A stretch of DNA of 64,000 nt from contig NC_059290.1 of assembly GCF_017591435.1 (NCBI RefSeq), positions 3,265,225 to 3,329,224 of the forward strand, read 5' to 3'. Below, one piece after another: positions 11,215 to 23,793 of the stretch. This DNA comes from Portunus trituberculatus. Lineage: Eukaryota > Arthropoda > Malacostraca > Decapoda > Portunidae. A program made the translations under genes and the position numbers. The notes under the pieces were generated by a model, which was not told where the DNA came from, did no database searches, and saw only the letters and a program-made list of their open reading frames with translations. Position 1 is the stretch's first letter. Every line of letters starts with the position of its first letter.

Positions 11215-11599
11215 GTAAGTCCCCTTTTTAATGTTACCGTTCTTTATAACGCATTTTGGTGTTTTGGGTTATATCTGAAGTATTTTGAGTGTGTTTGGTA
11301 GTGTTGCAGGGTGTTTTGGGTGTATTTTGTGTGTGAGATATTTTTAGGTATATTTTACATATCTTGAGTGTGGTGTAGAGGGGTGTTTGAATATATGGGT
11401 GTGTTCTGAGGAATTTTGAGGTGTTGCATGGTGTATTGAGTGTGTTTTAGTTTAGTTTTAAGGTTTTAAGTGGTCTGTGCATGTTTGTGGAGTGTTTGGG
11501 GATGATTTCGGTGTGTGCTGGCTGTCTTAAGTGGTCTGTGCATGTGTGTGTGGGTATGATTTTGGTGTGTGCTGAATGCTGGATGCTTGTGGTGTGGTG

Positions 11600-12150
11600 T
11601 GGTGTGGTGACGGCTGGAGGTGGATATTGAATGCTGGTGTGGTGTGATTGTGGTGACGGCTGGAGGTGGAGATTGAATGCTGGTGTGGTGTGGTTGTGGT
11701 GACGGCTGGAGGTGGAGATTGAATGCTGGTGTGGCGTGGTTGTGGTGACGGCTGGAGGTGGAGATTGAATGCTGGTGTGGGGTGGTTGTGGTGATGGCTG
11801 GAGGTGAAGATTTAATGCTGGTGTGGTGTGGTTGTGGTGACGGCTGGAGGTGGAGATTGAATGCTGGTGTGGTGTGATTGTGGTGATGGCTGGAGGTGGA
11901 GATTGAATGCTGGTGTGGTGTGGTTGTGGTGACGGCTGGAGGTGGAGATTGAATGCTGGTGTGGAGTGGTTGTGGTGACGGCTGGAGGTGGAGATTGAAT
12001 GCTGGTGTGGTGTGGTTGTGGTGATGGCTGGAGGTGAAGATTTAATGCTGGTGTGGTGTGGTTGTGGTGACGGCTGGAGGTGGAGATTGAATGCTGGTGT
12101 GGTGAGGTTGTGGTGATGGCTGGAGGTGGAGATTTAATGCCGTTGTGGTG
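11600..12150. repeat. 46-bp minisatellite, copy B
   Basis: About 12 tandem copies of a 46-base unit containing GGTGACGGCTGGAGGTGGAG and GAATGCTGGTGTGG. Point variants (GACGG/GATGG, TGTGG/TGAGG/GGTGG) are scattered in runs. Copy C has about 10 units; copy D has none. Confidence 0.9.
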
Positions 12151-12218
12151 TGTGAGGTGTGGTGATGGCTGGTGTGTGTGTGTGTGTGATTGTGTGTTGG
12201 TGTGTGTGTGTGTTTCAC

Positions 12219-12497
12219 TGTTTGATCTGCTGCAGTCTCTGACGAGACAGCCAGACGTTACCCTACGGAACGAGCTCAGAGCTCATTATTTCCGATTTTC
12301 GGATAGGCTTGAGACCAGGCACATACCACACACCGGGACAACAAGGTCACAACTCCTCGATTTACATCCCGTACCTACTCACTGCTAGGTGAACAGGGGC
12401 TACACGTGAAAGGAGACACACCCAAATATCTCCACCCGGCAAATCAAACCCGGTCATCTGGCTTGTGAAGCCAGCGCTCTAACCACTGAACTACCGG

Positions 12498-12500
<3 letters not shown>
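12219..12500 (-). mobile_element. tRNA-headed SINE (copy B)
   Basis: The minus strand starts with a tRNA-like head (GCCCGGTAGTTCAGTGG A-box region; anticodon loop TTCACAA, CAC at anticodon positions; a B-box-like GGGTTTGATT). It is followed by a body containing the reverse of CTACTCACTGCTAGGTGAAC. A few bases are missing in the T-arm compared with copy C. It is read as a SINE head and not as a working tRNA gene. Confidence 0.7.

Positions 12501-12544
<44 letters not shown>
12501..12544. repeat. (TG)n microsatellite
   Basis: A (TG)n tract abutting the head of the SINE. Confidence 0.95.
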
Positions 12545-12546
<2 letters not shown>

Positions 12547-12860
12547 TGTATTTACCTAGTTGTAGTTTTATAGGGCCTGGGCCTTACACAGGTGTGGCCC
12601 TGTCTCAATATCTACACTTATCCAATTTTTCTTTAAAACTGTGCACACTCGTTGGTGACACCACTTCTTTACCCTAATTATGCACACTCATTGCTGACAT
12701 CACTTTTTCACCCAAACTGTTCCACGTCTCAACACATCTTTGCGGGAAACTCTATTTTGTAACATGTCTTAGACATCTTCCCTTCCTCAGGTTTTTACTA
12801 TGCGATCTTGTTGTTTGAATGTGATATTCTTCTCTTAGTCTAACCTAACCTTGTAATTTT
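12545..12860 (+). mobile_element. Interspersed repeat with TATTTACCTAGTTGTAG motif (copy B)
   Basis: Begins with TATTTACCTAGTTGTAG and TATAGGGCCTGGGCC. It recurs almost unchanged at 19972-20270 and 31079-31380, with partial similarity at about 5597-5830. From memory this motif is common in decapod genomic DNA; a database search would be needed to name it. No coding capacity. Confidence 0.55.
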
Positions 12861-12917
12861 TTTTATTTATTTATTTATTTTTAACTAACCTAATCTAATC
12901 TAACCAAACGTTTGCAG

Positions 12918-13047
12918 GTCCGCAGAAAACGACACGCCGATGTATTTGAAGTCAAGGACGGAGATTAAAACGGCCTTGAAAAACACCACACCCGTTTTGT
13001 CCACCACCATCAACACCTTCTCTCAGATCAAGGACACACACACATAA
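12918..13047 (+). pseudogene. Second exon, prematurely closed (copy B)
   Basis: The same exon as 5915-6071 with the acceptor intact. After FSQIKD a net 14-nt loss changes the frame and gives a TAA at 13045-13047, before the donor-like GTGAGT. One substitution makes the early PIYLK read PMYLK. Confidence 0.55.
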
Positions 13048-13419
13048 GGAAGAGATGCGTGTGAGTGTGTTTGGGTGTGTTTGGATGCGTTTGGGTGTGT
13101 TTTGGGTCTTTTTGGGTGTGTTTTGGGGTGTTTTGAGTGTGTTTAGGGTTCTTGGGTGCATTTGGGGTGTGTTTTGAGGTGTTTTGTATGTGTTTTGAGT
13201 GTGTTTATATGTGTTTTGGTATGTTTGGGTGTGTTTGAGTGTGTTTGGGTGTGTTTGACTGTGTTTGGGTGTGTTTTGATTGTATTTCATGTGTTTTTTA
13301 TGCATTTGAATGTGTTTTTTTGATATTACAAGTGTTTGGGTGCAGTTTTGGGTGTGTTTGTGTGTTTCAGCGTGTGTTATGATGATAATGTATTTTAAGC
13401 TAACCTACCACCCAAGACA

Positions 13420-13421
<2 letters not shown>

Positions 13422-13513
<92 letters not shown>
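13422..13513. repeat. (CT)n microsatellite, copy B
   Basis: About 90 bases of (CT)n, roughly twice the length in copy A. Confidence 0.95.
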
Positions 13514-13517
<4 letters not shown>

Positions 13518-13967
13518 TGTCTTGTTATCCTATTTTTGCTCTCCCCAAATTCCATTATGCCACATTTATTAATGTCGAATTCCATCTCCCATCTTTTCCT
13601 CCATTCCCATTGTCTATCTAATTCCTGCTGTAGAGTTCCACCATCATCGTGCGAGCCAACTTTCTTCAAAAGTTTTGTGTCGTCTGCAAAGAAATTCGTG
13701 TAGCTTTAAATTGTGTATTGGTGACTTTTGACGTGCCGGAACGCATTTCTTACTATTACATGTTGTAATGGGTTCGGTATACGGTAATTTTGATTTACGC
13801 TAAGGTTTTCAGGAACGCATATGTACCGTATAACGAGGACTTACTTTATATTGTTATGATATTGTATTGATTTCAGCTTCAATATGGCCTGTGAAGGAAA
13901 AGGTATGTAATCTATTTTGTGTATAGCATGTTTATTGTTAAGTCCTCGTTTGTTAGTGTGTCGTGCA
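13514..13967. other. Block present in copies B and C only
   Basis: Lies between the (CT)n tract and the sequence shared with A. It contains a possible 26-nt microexon (13877-13902) flanked by TTTCAG and GTATGT; the same occurs at 21296-21321. No ORF I would defend. Confidence 0.35.
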
Positions 13968-15282
13968 TGAATACTTTTTTTCAAGCTAACAATTAGTCGT
14001 ATGTTGTATCTATGGTGGTGTTTGCTTGATTTAGGTTTAGCCAATACTAAAGTGTGCTTATTGTGTTGTAGTACAGTTTTGTGCATGAGAAGTGAATGTT
14101 ATTACCTTTAGGTTTTCCTATTACACTTGTGTGTAGTTTGTATTGCTTTGCTTTGCCTCACTGATTATATTCATATCCTTGACCAAATAGACTTTATTGC
14201 CAGTCTAACTGGTTTTCATGAATGGAAAGACAATGGTATGATTTTTTGTTCTGAATTGAAACATGTTTGTTTGCATTGATGTAGGATACCTAGCTATGTG
14301 TTAAAATGCTTAATGTATATTTGACTTGCTTGTGTGACGTCTCTGCTTTCCATACTCTTTAGTGATATTTTGGCTGTAGCTAGCTAGGGCTTACAAACAC
14401 GTGGCTCTTCCCACAAAACCACCCCCACCTGCTTCTAGGTGCTTAAACATGCATCTTTTATTTTGTAACTTTGAATGGTGATATGCTTATTGTGTTAGTT
14501 TCAACGCTGATATATAATGTTAATAATATCTGAGGTCTGTGGTAATGGTGTACGCTCTGTTGTGGCATCTTGCATAGTACTTGATGTGATCAACTATGTA
14601 GCTTTTGTCTGCATGTACACTAATTTACTTTTCTCTGTATAAATACCTTACTTCTTTTGCTTGTTACATTTATTGTGTATGCTTCAAAAAACTGAAATTC
14701 ACTCAACATGCTGCATGTGTTCCATTATAATCATTAGTGACTCAAGTATTTTCTGTTCTGTGAAACTAAGCCCCTCCTACACGTCATTCCTACCCATTAT
14801 CCTGATAATTACTCAAATGTCAATTTTTCACTGCTTAACTTTTTCACTTTTTTCAAAATAATCCCTTTGGAAGAGAATTAAGCGTTAAGACACAAATCAA
14901 ACTAAGTTGGGCCTCCCACCTTGTTATTATTTTGTGAGACCCCTTTGTTTGTTTGTGTGTTGCCTTAGGTTAACACCTTTATCATGTAAGACACAGTTTG
15001 CCTTACAGTTTGGATCATCATTAGGATTGAGTAACTAGAGTACCCTGACTTATAGTTTTGTCTTCAAGATTTTTAGAACAATGATAGCAACAATTATGAT
15101 GAGAGACAGCATTGAAGTATTCATTATTGTTTAAATACCATGTTTAGATACTAAATATGAAATAAAAACACAAATAAACCATTGTTTTTTTTTTTCTGCT
15201 ACCTTTATTATAAGTGTTGACTCAACACACTACAAAAAGGTACTTACACACATACTGTGTATGTACCTTTGGGCATGTGTAT

Positions 15283-15505
15283 TTTGGACTAAGGACTCCA
15301 TTCTGATTTTCCAAGCTCAAAGACTTCTTCAGAGGAGACTGGACCTTGAAACCAAACCTGTGCTGTTCTCTTGTACAAATAGTCCCTGATCCATCCTAAT
15401 AATCTACCTTTGAGAATGAGTTCCTCCATAATAACATCTTTTTTGGTCCTGTCGAAGGCACCCTTGAGATCAACGAAACCTCTAAGGCTAGTATTAACGC
15501 CATGG
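15283..15505 (-). mobile_element. Antisense RNase H-LINE fragment (copy B)
   Basis: Same fragment as at 7785-7995, a little less deleted, abutting the truncated CR1-like tail in the same order. Confidence 0.75.
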
Positions 15506-15534
15506 CCACTAGGTATACGATAAAGGAAGATTAG

Positions 15535-16367
15535 AACATGAAATTTTCAAAGCAATGTTTAGAAGCAAGAAATAGGGCAAATAGGATCCTGGGTTTTATA
15601 AATAGAAATGTTAGTTATAAAAGTAAGGAAGTGGTGCGTAGCTTATATAATTCTTATGTTAGGCTGCAGTAAGAGTATTGCATACACCCCATTATAGGCA
15701 GGATATCAACATGTTAGAAGCAGTTCAGAGAAGAGCAACTAGGATGATACCAGCATTAAAGCGCCTGGAGTATAGAGATAGATTAAAGGAATTAAACATG
15801 TTTTCCTTTGAGAAGAGATGTATAAGAGGGGATATGATAGAGTTATTTAAAATGTTCTCAGATACAGACTACATAGATGTGAGATCTTCCTTTCCCTTAG
15901 AGGAGGAAGTAGGACTAGAAATCATGGCAGGAAGATTAGAAAGGAAGGCTGCAGGTTAGATATAAGAAAATATTTCTTTAGTCATAGGGTGGTAGAGTTC
16001 TGGAATGCATTGCCAGAGAGGGTTGTAAATAGCACTAGTTTGACAATGTTTAAAAGCAGAATAGATAAGCACTTAAATTTATTAGATTTATAATTATGTA
16101 TAGTGCTCCATGATAGTTTTTATAAGAAATTTACTATAGTTAAACAAGACATGATCCCCATGTATGGGGATCACAGATTGTAGAGGAATTCACTGCAGGA
16201 CTTAGCCCTGTTAATGGGCCAAATATTTAAAATTAGTATATAATGTATTGTGTACTTGTAAGTGTATCTTTAAGTACTGATGACGAGGTCGCTGTGCGAC
16301 TGATACAGGATAACCTAGATGGGTCCTGGTGGCCCTTTGTTATCCTATTATTTATGTTATGTTATGT
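15535..16367 (+). mobile_element. 5'-truncated CR1-like LINE 3' end, copy B
   Basis: Equivalent to 8050-8878. A 93-residue open piece (about 15678-15959) contains LEAVQRRATRMIPALKRLEY, typical of the region after the reverse-transcriptase fingers and palm in CR1-type elements. A lost G in the run before AAGTAGGAC closes the frame compared with copy C. Confidence 0.85.
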
Positions 16368-16649
16368 AATGTGTGGTAATGTCCTCCCCACGGCTACTTG
16401 TATCCTTAAATAAACTAAAACCATAAAAACATTGAGTATTCCACACATGATTACCAGATAACTTTCAAATACTGAGAATCTAACACAAGCAAGGACATAG
16501 TATTGGAATGTATTGTGTTGTGAATGCTGAGTTTAGAAATGTCGACATTTTGAAGCTCATACGGCAACTTGTATCCTTAAATAAACTAAAACCATGATAA
16601 CACTGAATATCCCACACATAATTCCGTGATAATTTTCTAACACTGAGAA

Positions 16650-16970
16650 TTGAACACATACAAGGACATAGTATTGGAATTGATAGCGGGGAAGGAGAAG
16701 AGAGTGAATTCCTTTAGAGAGCCACAGCTGATGATGGCGTCGGTATATACCTCCCGCCGAGACACACGGTTGAGCTCACTTGAGTGCCGTTATATTTTCA
16801 GCCTGTATAGAGGTGACAGGGCCGTGACAGAGGTGGTGGAGGTTATTAATGCACCAAGGAACAGGTGTGTAAGGTGTGGCAGTGGTGTTGATAAGGGATT
16901 AGTGTGTAAGGAGGGAAAGAAGTGTGGTGTGTCGAGTGCACGTCTGCTCCATGTCAACAAACAGTGGTGA
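16650..16970 (+). pseudogene. Cys-rich conserved ORF fragment, copy C
   Basis: The frame is open from the leader through LYRGDRAVTEVVEVINAP and the four-Cys core to a stop at 16968-16970. No ATG leads it. Almost the same as copy D and slightly different from A and B (GDR for GDS, KKCGV for KKCGG). Confidence 0.3.
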
Positions 16971-18351
16971 TGATGGCCGTGTGGTGTTTGGTGTTGCTTA
17001 TACACCCCATAAACACACTCAAACACCCCGCAACATGTCCATATACGCCAAACACCCACACACACAAAGTGAAGTGATGACATTCCCGACAGCACCAGCG
17101 GCGAGACAAGAGAGCAATGCAACTCTTCACCACGACTCTCCACAACGCCTCACCATCATTTATTTCAGGTATTTCTAAGTCCACTCTCTTATTTGTAGGT
17201 TTTCTTTGCATATGAGAGTGAAAACAGGGCCCAAATGTTGAAAAGGTGATGGGTATATATATATAAGGAGCAGTTGTCAGTATTACCAGCTATTATTTGC
17301 TTCTTTGACTCACCGTAAGCCAAACATGTGTCAGAATGGAGACACTACTACTGTACCATTGCATGTTCCCTGGCCAAGTTTTCTCGATGGGGCTTAATTT
17401 TGTTGTGGTGAGATAATAAATGCAACATAAGGATTATGGAACCCGCCCTGCAGTGTTCCCGCCCGCCCCGTCCCCCGTGCTCCACCCCTGTCCCCCGTGG
17501 CAACCTGCGGGTTCCAATACTTTTTTTGATATATTCTCTAAAAATAATATTACGCTTCCATGATGTGATTTTATGGTTTCTGTAAATATTTGGTTGTGTT
17601 TGAAGTGTGTTCCGCGCCTGTGTTCGGTAAATATGTGGCGTTTAGTGGTGTTTTATAGCTTAAATAGGAGCTGCCAAAACCGTCCAAATTTTCCATCTCC
17701 TGATATCAAGATTTTTATTTTGAGGTGTAACTGGGCCTTTATTTGATCAAAGAATCGTCTGTACTTTTTTAAGCGTGAAATCAATCCATTGAGTGAAATA
17801 TGAGGACTTTGAAGTGGTGTTTTGTCCCGTTTAACGTAAGTTTAATTTTTTCGATTTTATTTGTTTACGTTTCTGTTTGACGGTCAAACTCGTTGTAGAA
17901 TGCCTTAAAAGAAAGCTCAGACTCTGTAGAATGTGTTAGAATACTCGCCAAGTGAAAATAGGTGGACTTTACAAGAGGTTTTAATGAGTTTAGAGTTTAA
18001 TGGTTTTGTTTTACATAAATGCTCTTTCACTGGTTCACTTCTGGTTCTAGGTCAGTGTTGGATGCCTGAGAAGAGAGTTTATATTGTCTAATATTTTTCG
18101 AAATAAATATAAAGTCGAAATGGCTGGACGTTTTGGCAGCGTTATAAGTGGAAATGTTTATATACATTTTATATACTTAGTTTAGACCGTTTTTTAAAAC
18201 TAGTTAAGCAGGAGATGTTTTGATGTTTTGGATATTAATTAAAGTATCTATCAAGTCATAAAAAAGTAAGCATTCGGCCTTGGCTTCGTTTTTTCTTGAA
18301 GTCATTTTTAAAATTATTTACGTAATTCAGCCACTGTTCCTGCGCTCTTGA

Positions 18352-18370
18352 TGACGTCACAGCCAATCAT
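18352..18370. promoter_or_regulatory. CRE palindrome and CCAAT (copy C)
   Basis: TGACGTCA at 18352-18359 with CCAAT a few bases downstream, as in B. Confidence 0.45.
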
Positions 18371-18656
18371 CATAGCCCAGGCCGGTGTCCCTCCCTCCCT
18401 ACCGCCCAGTTCGTCGATATTTTGCCTAATATCTAGTGATTTCTACGTGTTTTCCCGTGTTTCTTGGCTCAGGTGTGTAGATATTAGTAGCAGAAGGAAG
18501 AAGGAAAGATAAATAAAGGAGGGTGAGGAGGAAGGGAGGAATAAGTGGAGGAGAAGGCAAGCCACAATAGGTACTCTCCCTCCACTTCCTCAATATTTTG
18601 CCTAATATCTCGTGTTTTCTAAGTGTTTTTATGTGTTTCTAGGCTCAGGCGTGTAG

Positions 18657-18750
18657 ATGGAAGCAGTAGAAGAAAGAAAAAAGGAGGAGAACGAAGAAGA
18701 AAGGAGAAATGGAAGTGGAAGAAGAGGAGGAGCCAAGCCACAATATTTAG
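18657..18750 (+). other. Exon-like purine-rich block with GTAAGT donor (copy C)
   Basis: Equivalent of 11121-11214 with one visible substitution (GGAGAAATGG). Donor at 18751. Confidence 0.35.
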
Positions 18751-19124
18751 GTAAGTCCCTTTTAATGTTACCGTTCTTTATAACGCATTTTGGTGTTTTG
18801 GGTTATATCTGAAGTATTTTGAGTGTGTTTGGTAGTGTTGCAGGGTGTTTTGGGTGTATTTTGTGTGTGAGATATTTTTAGGTATATTTTACATATCTTG
18901 AGTGTGGTGTAGAGGGGTGTTTGAATATATGGGTGTGTTCTGAGGAATTTTGAGGTGTTGCATGGTGTATTGAGTGTGTTTTAGTTTAGTTTTAAGGTTT
19001 AAGTGGTCTGTGCATGTGTGTGGAGTGTTTGGGGATGATTTCGGTGTGTGCTGGCTGTCTTAAGTGGTCTGTGCATGTGTGTGTGGGTATGATTTTGGTG
19101 TGTGCTGAATGCTGGATGCTTGTG

Positions 19125-19580
19125 GTGTGGTGACGGCTGGAGGTGGATATTGAATGCTGGTGTGGTGTGATTGTGGTGACGGCTGGAGGTGGAGATTGAA
19201 TGCTGGTGTGGTGTGGTTGTGGTGACGGCTGGAGGTGGAGATTGAATGCTGGTGTGGCGTGGTTGTGGTGACGGCTGGAGGTGGAGATTGAATGCTGGTG
19301 TGGGGTGGTTGTGGTGATGGCTGGAGGTGAAGATTTAATGCTGGTGTGGTGTGGTTGTGGTGACGGCTGGAGGTGGAGATTGAATGCTGGTGTGGTGTGA
19401 TTGTGGTGACGGCTGGAGGTGGAGATTGAATGCTGGTGTGGTGTGGTTGTGGTGATGGCTGGAGGTGGAGATTGAATGCTGGTGTGGAGTGGTTGTGGTG
19501 GAGGTGGCTGGAGGTGGAGATTGAATGCTGGTGTGGTGAGGTTGTGGTGATGGCTGGAGGTGGAGATTTAATGCCGTGTG
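19125..19580. repeat. 46-bp minisatellite, copy C
   Basis: About 10 units of the repeat seen at 11600-12150. The unit length is not divisible by three, so the 194-residue antisense frame across it has a 3-unit (138-base) period and is an artefact. Confidence 0.9.
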
Positions 19581-19644
19581 TGGTGTGATTGTGGTGATGG
19601 CTGGTGTGTGTGTGTGTGTGTATGTGTTTGTGTGTGCGTTTCAC

Positions 19645-19921
19645 TGTTTGATCTGCTGCAGTCTCTGACGAGACAGCCAGACGTTACCCTACGGAACGAG
19701 CTCAGAGCTCATTATTTCCGATTTTCGGATAGGCTTGAGACCAGGCACATACCACACACCGGGACAACAAGGTCACAACTCCTCGATTTACATCCCGTAC
19801 CTACTCACTGCTAGGTGAACAGGGGCTACACGTGAAAGGAGACACACCCAAATATCTCCACCCGGCCGGAATCAAACCCGGTCATCTGGCTTGTGAAGCC
19901 AGCGCTCTAACCACTGAACTA

Positions 19922-19925
<4 letters not shown>
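19645..19925 (-). mobile_element. tRNA-headed SINE (copy C)
   Basis: The more complete version of the element at 12219-12500. On the minus strand the anticodon arm CTGGC-TTCACAA-GCCAG is perfect and the T-arm reads ACCGGGTTTGATTCCGG. CAC occupies the anticodon positions, suggesting a Val-type ancestor. Confidence 0.75.
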
Positions 19926-19961
<36 letters not shown>

Positions 19962-20270
19962 ATGTGTTTGTGTATTTACCTAGTTGTAGTTTTATAGGGC
20001 CTGGGCCTTACACAGGTGTGGCCCTGTCTCAATATCTACACTTATCCAATTTTTCTTTAAAACTGTGCACACTCGTTGGTGACACCACTTCTTTACCCTA
20101 ATTATGCACACTCATTGCTGACATCACTTTTTCACCCAAACTGTTCCACGTCTCAACACATCTTTGAAAACTCTATTTTGTAACATGTCTTAGACATCTT
20201 CCTTCCTCAGGTTTTTACTATGCGATCTTGTTGTTTGAATGTGATATTCTTCTCTTAGTCTAACCTAACC
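19926..20270 (+). mobile_element. (TG)n followed by TATTTACCTAGTTGTAG repeat (copy C)
   Basis: Same as 12501-12860, with a longer intervening TG tract that ends TTTATGTGTTTGTG. Confidence 0.55.
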
Positions 20271-20337
20271 TTGTAATTTTTTTTATTTATTTATTTATTT
20301 TTAACTAACCTAATCTAATCTAACCAAACGTTTGCAG

Positions 20338-20467
20338 GTCCGCAGAAAACGACACGCCGATGTATTTGAAGTCAAGGACGGAGATTAAAACGGCCTTGAA
20401 AAACACCACACCCGTTTTGTCCACCACCATCAACACCTTCTCTCAGATCAAGGACACACACACATAA
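20338..20467 (+). pseudogene. Second exon, prematurely closed (copy C)
   Basis: As in copy B: acceptor intact, TAA at 20465-20467 caused by the same 14-nt net loss. Confidence 0.55.
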
Positions 20468-20726
20468 GGAAGAGATGCGTGTGAGTGTGTTTGGATGCGT
20501 TTGTGTGTGTTTTGGGTCTTTTTGGGTGTGTTTTGGGGTGTTTTGAGTGTGTTTAGGGTTCTTGGGTGCATTTGGGGTGTGTTTTGAGGTGTTTTGTATG
20601 TGTTTTGAGTGTGTTTATATGTGTTTTGGTATGTTTGAGTGTGTTTGGGTGTGTTTGGTGTTTTGATGCATGAATGTTGATATTACTGTGTTTGGGTGTG
20701 TTTTGATTGTATGATTCATGTGTCTT

Positions 20727-20749
20727 TCTCTCTCTCTCTCTCTCTCTCT
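20727..20749. repeat. Extra (CT)n insertion unique to copy C
   Basis: A short (CT)n tract interrupts the TTTGGGTGTG minisatellite here, with local rearrangement (about 20660-20775). A, B and D lack it. Confidence 0.7.
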
Positions 20750-20873
20750 GCATTTGAATGTGTTTTTTTCTTTTCCTATTACAAGTGTTTGGGTGCAGTT
20801 TTGGGTGTGTTTGTGTGTTTCAGCGTGTGTTATGATGATAATGTATTTTAAGCTAACCTACCACCCAAGACAC

Positions 20874-20874
20874 A

Positions 20875-20934
<60 letters not shown>
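20874..20934. repeat. (CT)n microsatellite, copy C
   Basis: A (CT)n tract with one CTGT interruption. Confidence 0.95.
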
Positions 20935-20938
<4 letters not shown>

Positions 20939-22707
20939 TCTTGTTATCCTATTTTTGCTCTCCCCAAATTCCATTATGCCACATTTATTAATGTCGAATT
21001 CCATCTCCCATCTTTTCCTCCATTCCCATTGTCTATCTAATTCCTGCTGTAGAGTTCCACCATCATCGTGCGAGCCAACTTTCTTCAAAAGTTTTGTGTC
21101 GTCTGCAAAGAAATTCGTGTAGCTTTAAATTGTGTATTGGTGACTTTTGACGTGCCGGAACGCATTTCTTACTATTACATGTTGTAATGGGTTCGGTATA
21201 CGGTAATTTTGATTTACGCTAAGGTTTTCAGGAACGCATATGTACCGTATAACGAGGACTTACTTTATATTGTTATGATATTGTATTGATTTCAGCTTCA
21301 ATATGGCCTGTGAAGGAAAAGGTATGTAATCTATTTTGTGTATAGCATGTTTATTGTTAAGTCCTCGTTTGTTAGTGTGTCGTGCATGAATACTTTTTTT
21401 CAAGCTAACAATTAGTCGTATGTTGTATCTATGGTGGTGTTTGCTTGATTTAGGTTTAGCCAATACTAAAGTGTGCTTATTGTGTTGTAGTACAGTTTTG
21501 TGCATGAGAAGTGAATGTTATTACCTTTAGGTTTTCCTATTACACTTGTGTGTAGTTTGTATTGCTTTGCTTTGCCTCACTGATTATATTCATATCCTTG
21601 ACCAAATAGACTTTATTGCCAGTCTAACTGGTTTTCATGAATGGAAAGACAATGGTATGATTTTTTGTTCTGAATTGAAACATGTTTGTTTGCATTGATG
21701 TAGGATACCTAGCTATGTGTTAAAATGCTTAATGTATATTTGACTTGCTTGTGTGACGTCTCTGCTTTCCATACTCTTTAGTGATATTTTGGCTGTAGCT
21801 AGCTAGGGCTTACAAACACGTGGCTCTTCCCACAAAACCACCCCCACCTGCTTCTAGGTGCTTAAACATGCATCTTTTATTTTGTAACTTTGAATGGTGA
21901 TATGCTTATTGTGTTAGTTTCAACGCTGATATATAATGTTAATAATATCTGAGGTCTGTGGTAATGGTGTACGCTCTGTTGTGGCATCTTGCATAGTACT
22001 TGATGTGATCAACTATGTAGCTTTTGTCTGCATGTACACTAATTTACTTTTCTCTGTATAAATACCTTACTTCTTTTGCTTGTTACATTTATTGTGTATG
22101 CTTCAAAAAACTGAAATTCACTCAACATGCTGCATGTGTTCCATTATAATCATTAGTGACTCAAGTATTTTCTGTTCTGTGAAACTAAGCCCCTCCTACA
22201 CGTCATTCCTACCCATTATCCTGATAATTACTCAAATGTCAATTTTTCACTGCTTAACTTTTTCACTTTTTTCAAAGTAATCCCTTTGGAAGAGAATTAA
22301 GGGTTAAGACACAAATCAAACTAAGTTGGGCCTCCCACCTTGTTATTATTTTGTGAGACCCCTTTGTTTGTTTGTGTGTTGCCTTAGGTTAACACCTTTA
22401 TCATGTAAGACACAGTTTGCCTTACAGTTTGGATCATCATTAGGATTGAGTAACTAGAGTACCCTGACTTATAGTTTTGTCTTCAAGATTTTTAGAACAA
22501 TGATAGCAACAATTATGATGAGAGACAGCATTGAAGTATTCATTATTGTTTAAATACCATGTTTAGATACTAAATATGAAATAAAAACACAAATAAACCA
22601 TTGTTTTTTTTCTGCTACCTTTATTATAAGTGTTGACTCAACACACTACAAAAAGGTACTTACACACATACTGTGTATGTACCTTTGGGCATGTGTATTT
22701 TGGACTA

Positions 22708-22935
22708 AGGACTCCATTCTGATTTTCCAAGCTCAAAGACTTCTTCAGAGGAGACTGGACCTTGAAACCAAACCTGTGCTGTTCTCTTGTACAAATAGTC
22801 CCTGATCCATCCTAATAATCTACCTTTTACACCTTTGAGAATGAGTTCCTCCATAATAACATCTTTTTTGGTCCTGTCGAAGGCACCCTTGAGATCAACG
22901 AAACCTCTAAGGCTAGTATTAACGCCATGGCCACT
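22708..22935 (-). mobile_element. Antisense RNase H-LINE fragment (copy C)
   Basis: Third copy of the fragment described at 7785-7995. Confidence 0.75.
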
Positions 22936-22964
22936 AGGTATACGATAAAGGAAGATTAGAACAT

Positions 22965-23793
22965 GAAATTTTCAAAGCAATGTTTAGAAGCAAGAAATAG
23001 GGCAAATAGGATCCTGGGTTTTATAAATAGAAATGTTAGTTATAAAAGTAAGGAAGTGGTGCGTAGCTTATATAATTCTTATGTTAGGCTGCAGTAAGAG
23101 TATTGCATACACCCCATTATAGGCAGGATATCAACATGTTAGAAGCAGTTCAGAGAAGAGCAACTAGGATGATACCAGCATTAAAGCGCCTGGAGTATAG
23201 AGATAGATTAAAGGAATTAAACATGTTTTCCTTTGAGAAGAGATGTATAAGAGGGGATATGATAGAGTTATTTAAAATGTTCTCAGATACAGACTACATA
23301 GATGTGAGATCTTCCTTTCCCTTAGAGGAGGGAAGTAGGACTAGAAATCATGGCAGGAAGATTAGAAAGGAAGGCTGCAGGTTAGATATAAGAAAATATT
23401 TCTTTAGTCATAGGGTGGTAGAGTTCTGGAATGCATTGCCAGAGAGGGTTGTAAATAGCACTAGTTTGACAATGTTTAAAAGCAGAATAGATAAGCACTT
23501 AAATTTATTAGATTTATAATTATGTATAGCGCTCCATGATAGTTTTTATAAGAAATTTACTATAGTTAAACAAGACATGATCCCCATGTATGGGGATCAC
23601 AGATTGTAGAGGAATTCACTGCAGGACTTAGCCCTGTTAATGGGCCAAATATTTAAAATTAGTATATAATGTATTGTGTACTTGTAAGTGTATCTTTAAG
23701 TACTGATGACGAGGTCGCTGTGCGACTGATACAGGATAACCTAGATGGGTCCTGGTGGCCCTTTGTTATCCTATTATTTATGTTATGTTATGT
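22965..23793 (+). mobile_element. 5'-truncated CR1-like LINE 3' end, copy C
   Basis: The best-preserved truncated copy. 138 residues are open at 23103-23519, covering the end of the ORF to its natural stop, then the 3' UTR and TTATG tail. Confidence 0.88.

Larger units (their letters stand above)
8881..16370 (+). repeat. Tandem segmental duplication, copy B
   Basis: Second copy, about 7.5 kb. Its right half (about 11200-16370) is nearly identical by eye to the right half of C, whereas its left half differs more from C. Compared with A it has gained a minisatellite, a tRNA-headed SINE and the block at 13514-13967. Confidence 0.9.

Noticed and set aside
11600..12150. CRISPR-like array of regular repeats
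   Set aside because: The 46-bp repeats are directly adjacent with no spacers; this is a eukaryotic minisatellite.
19060..19644. 194-residue minus-strand ORF rich in His, Ser, Thr and Pro
   Set aside because: It is the translation of the 46-bp minisatellite; it appears because the repeat happens to lack stops in all frames.
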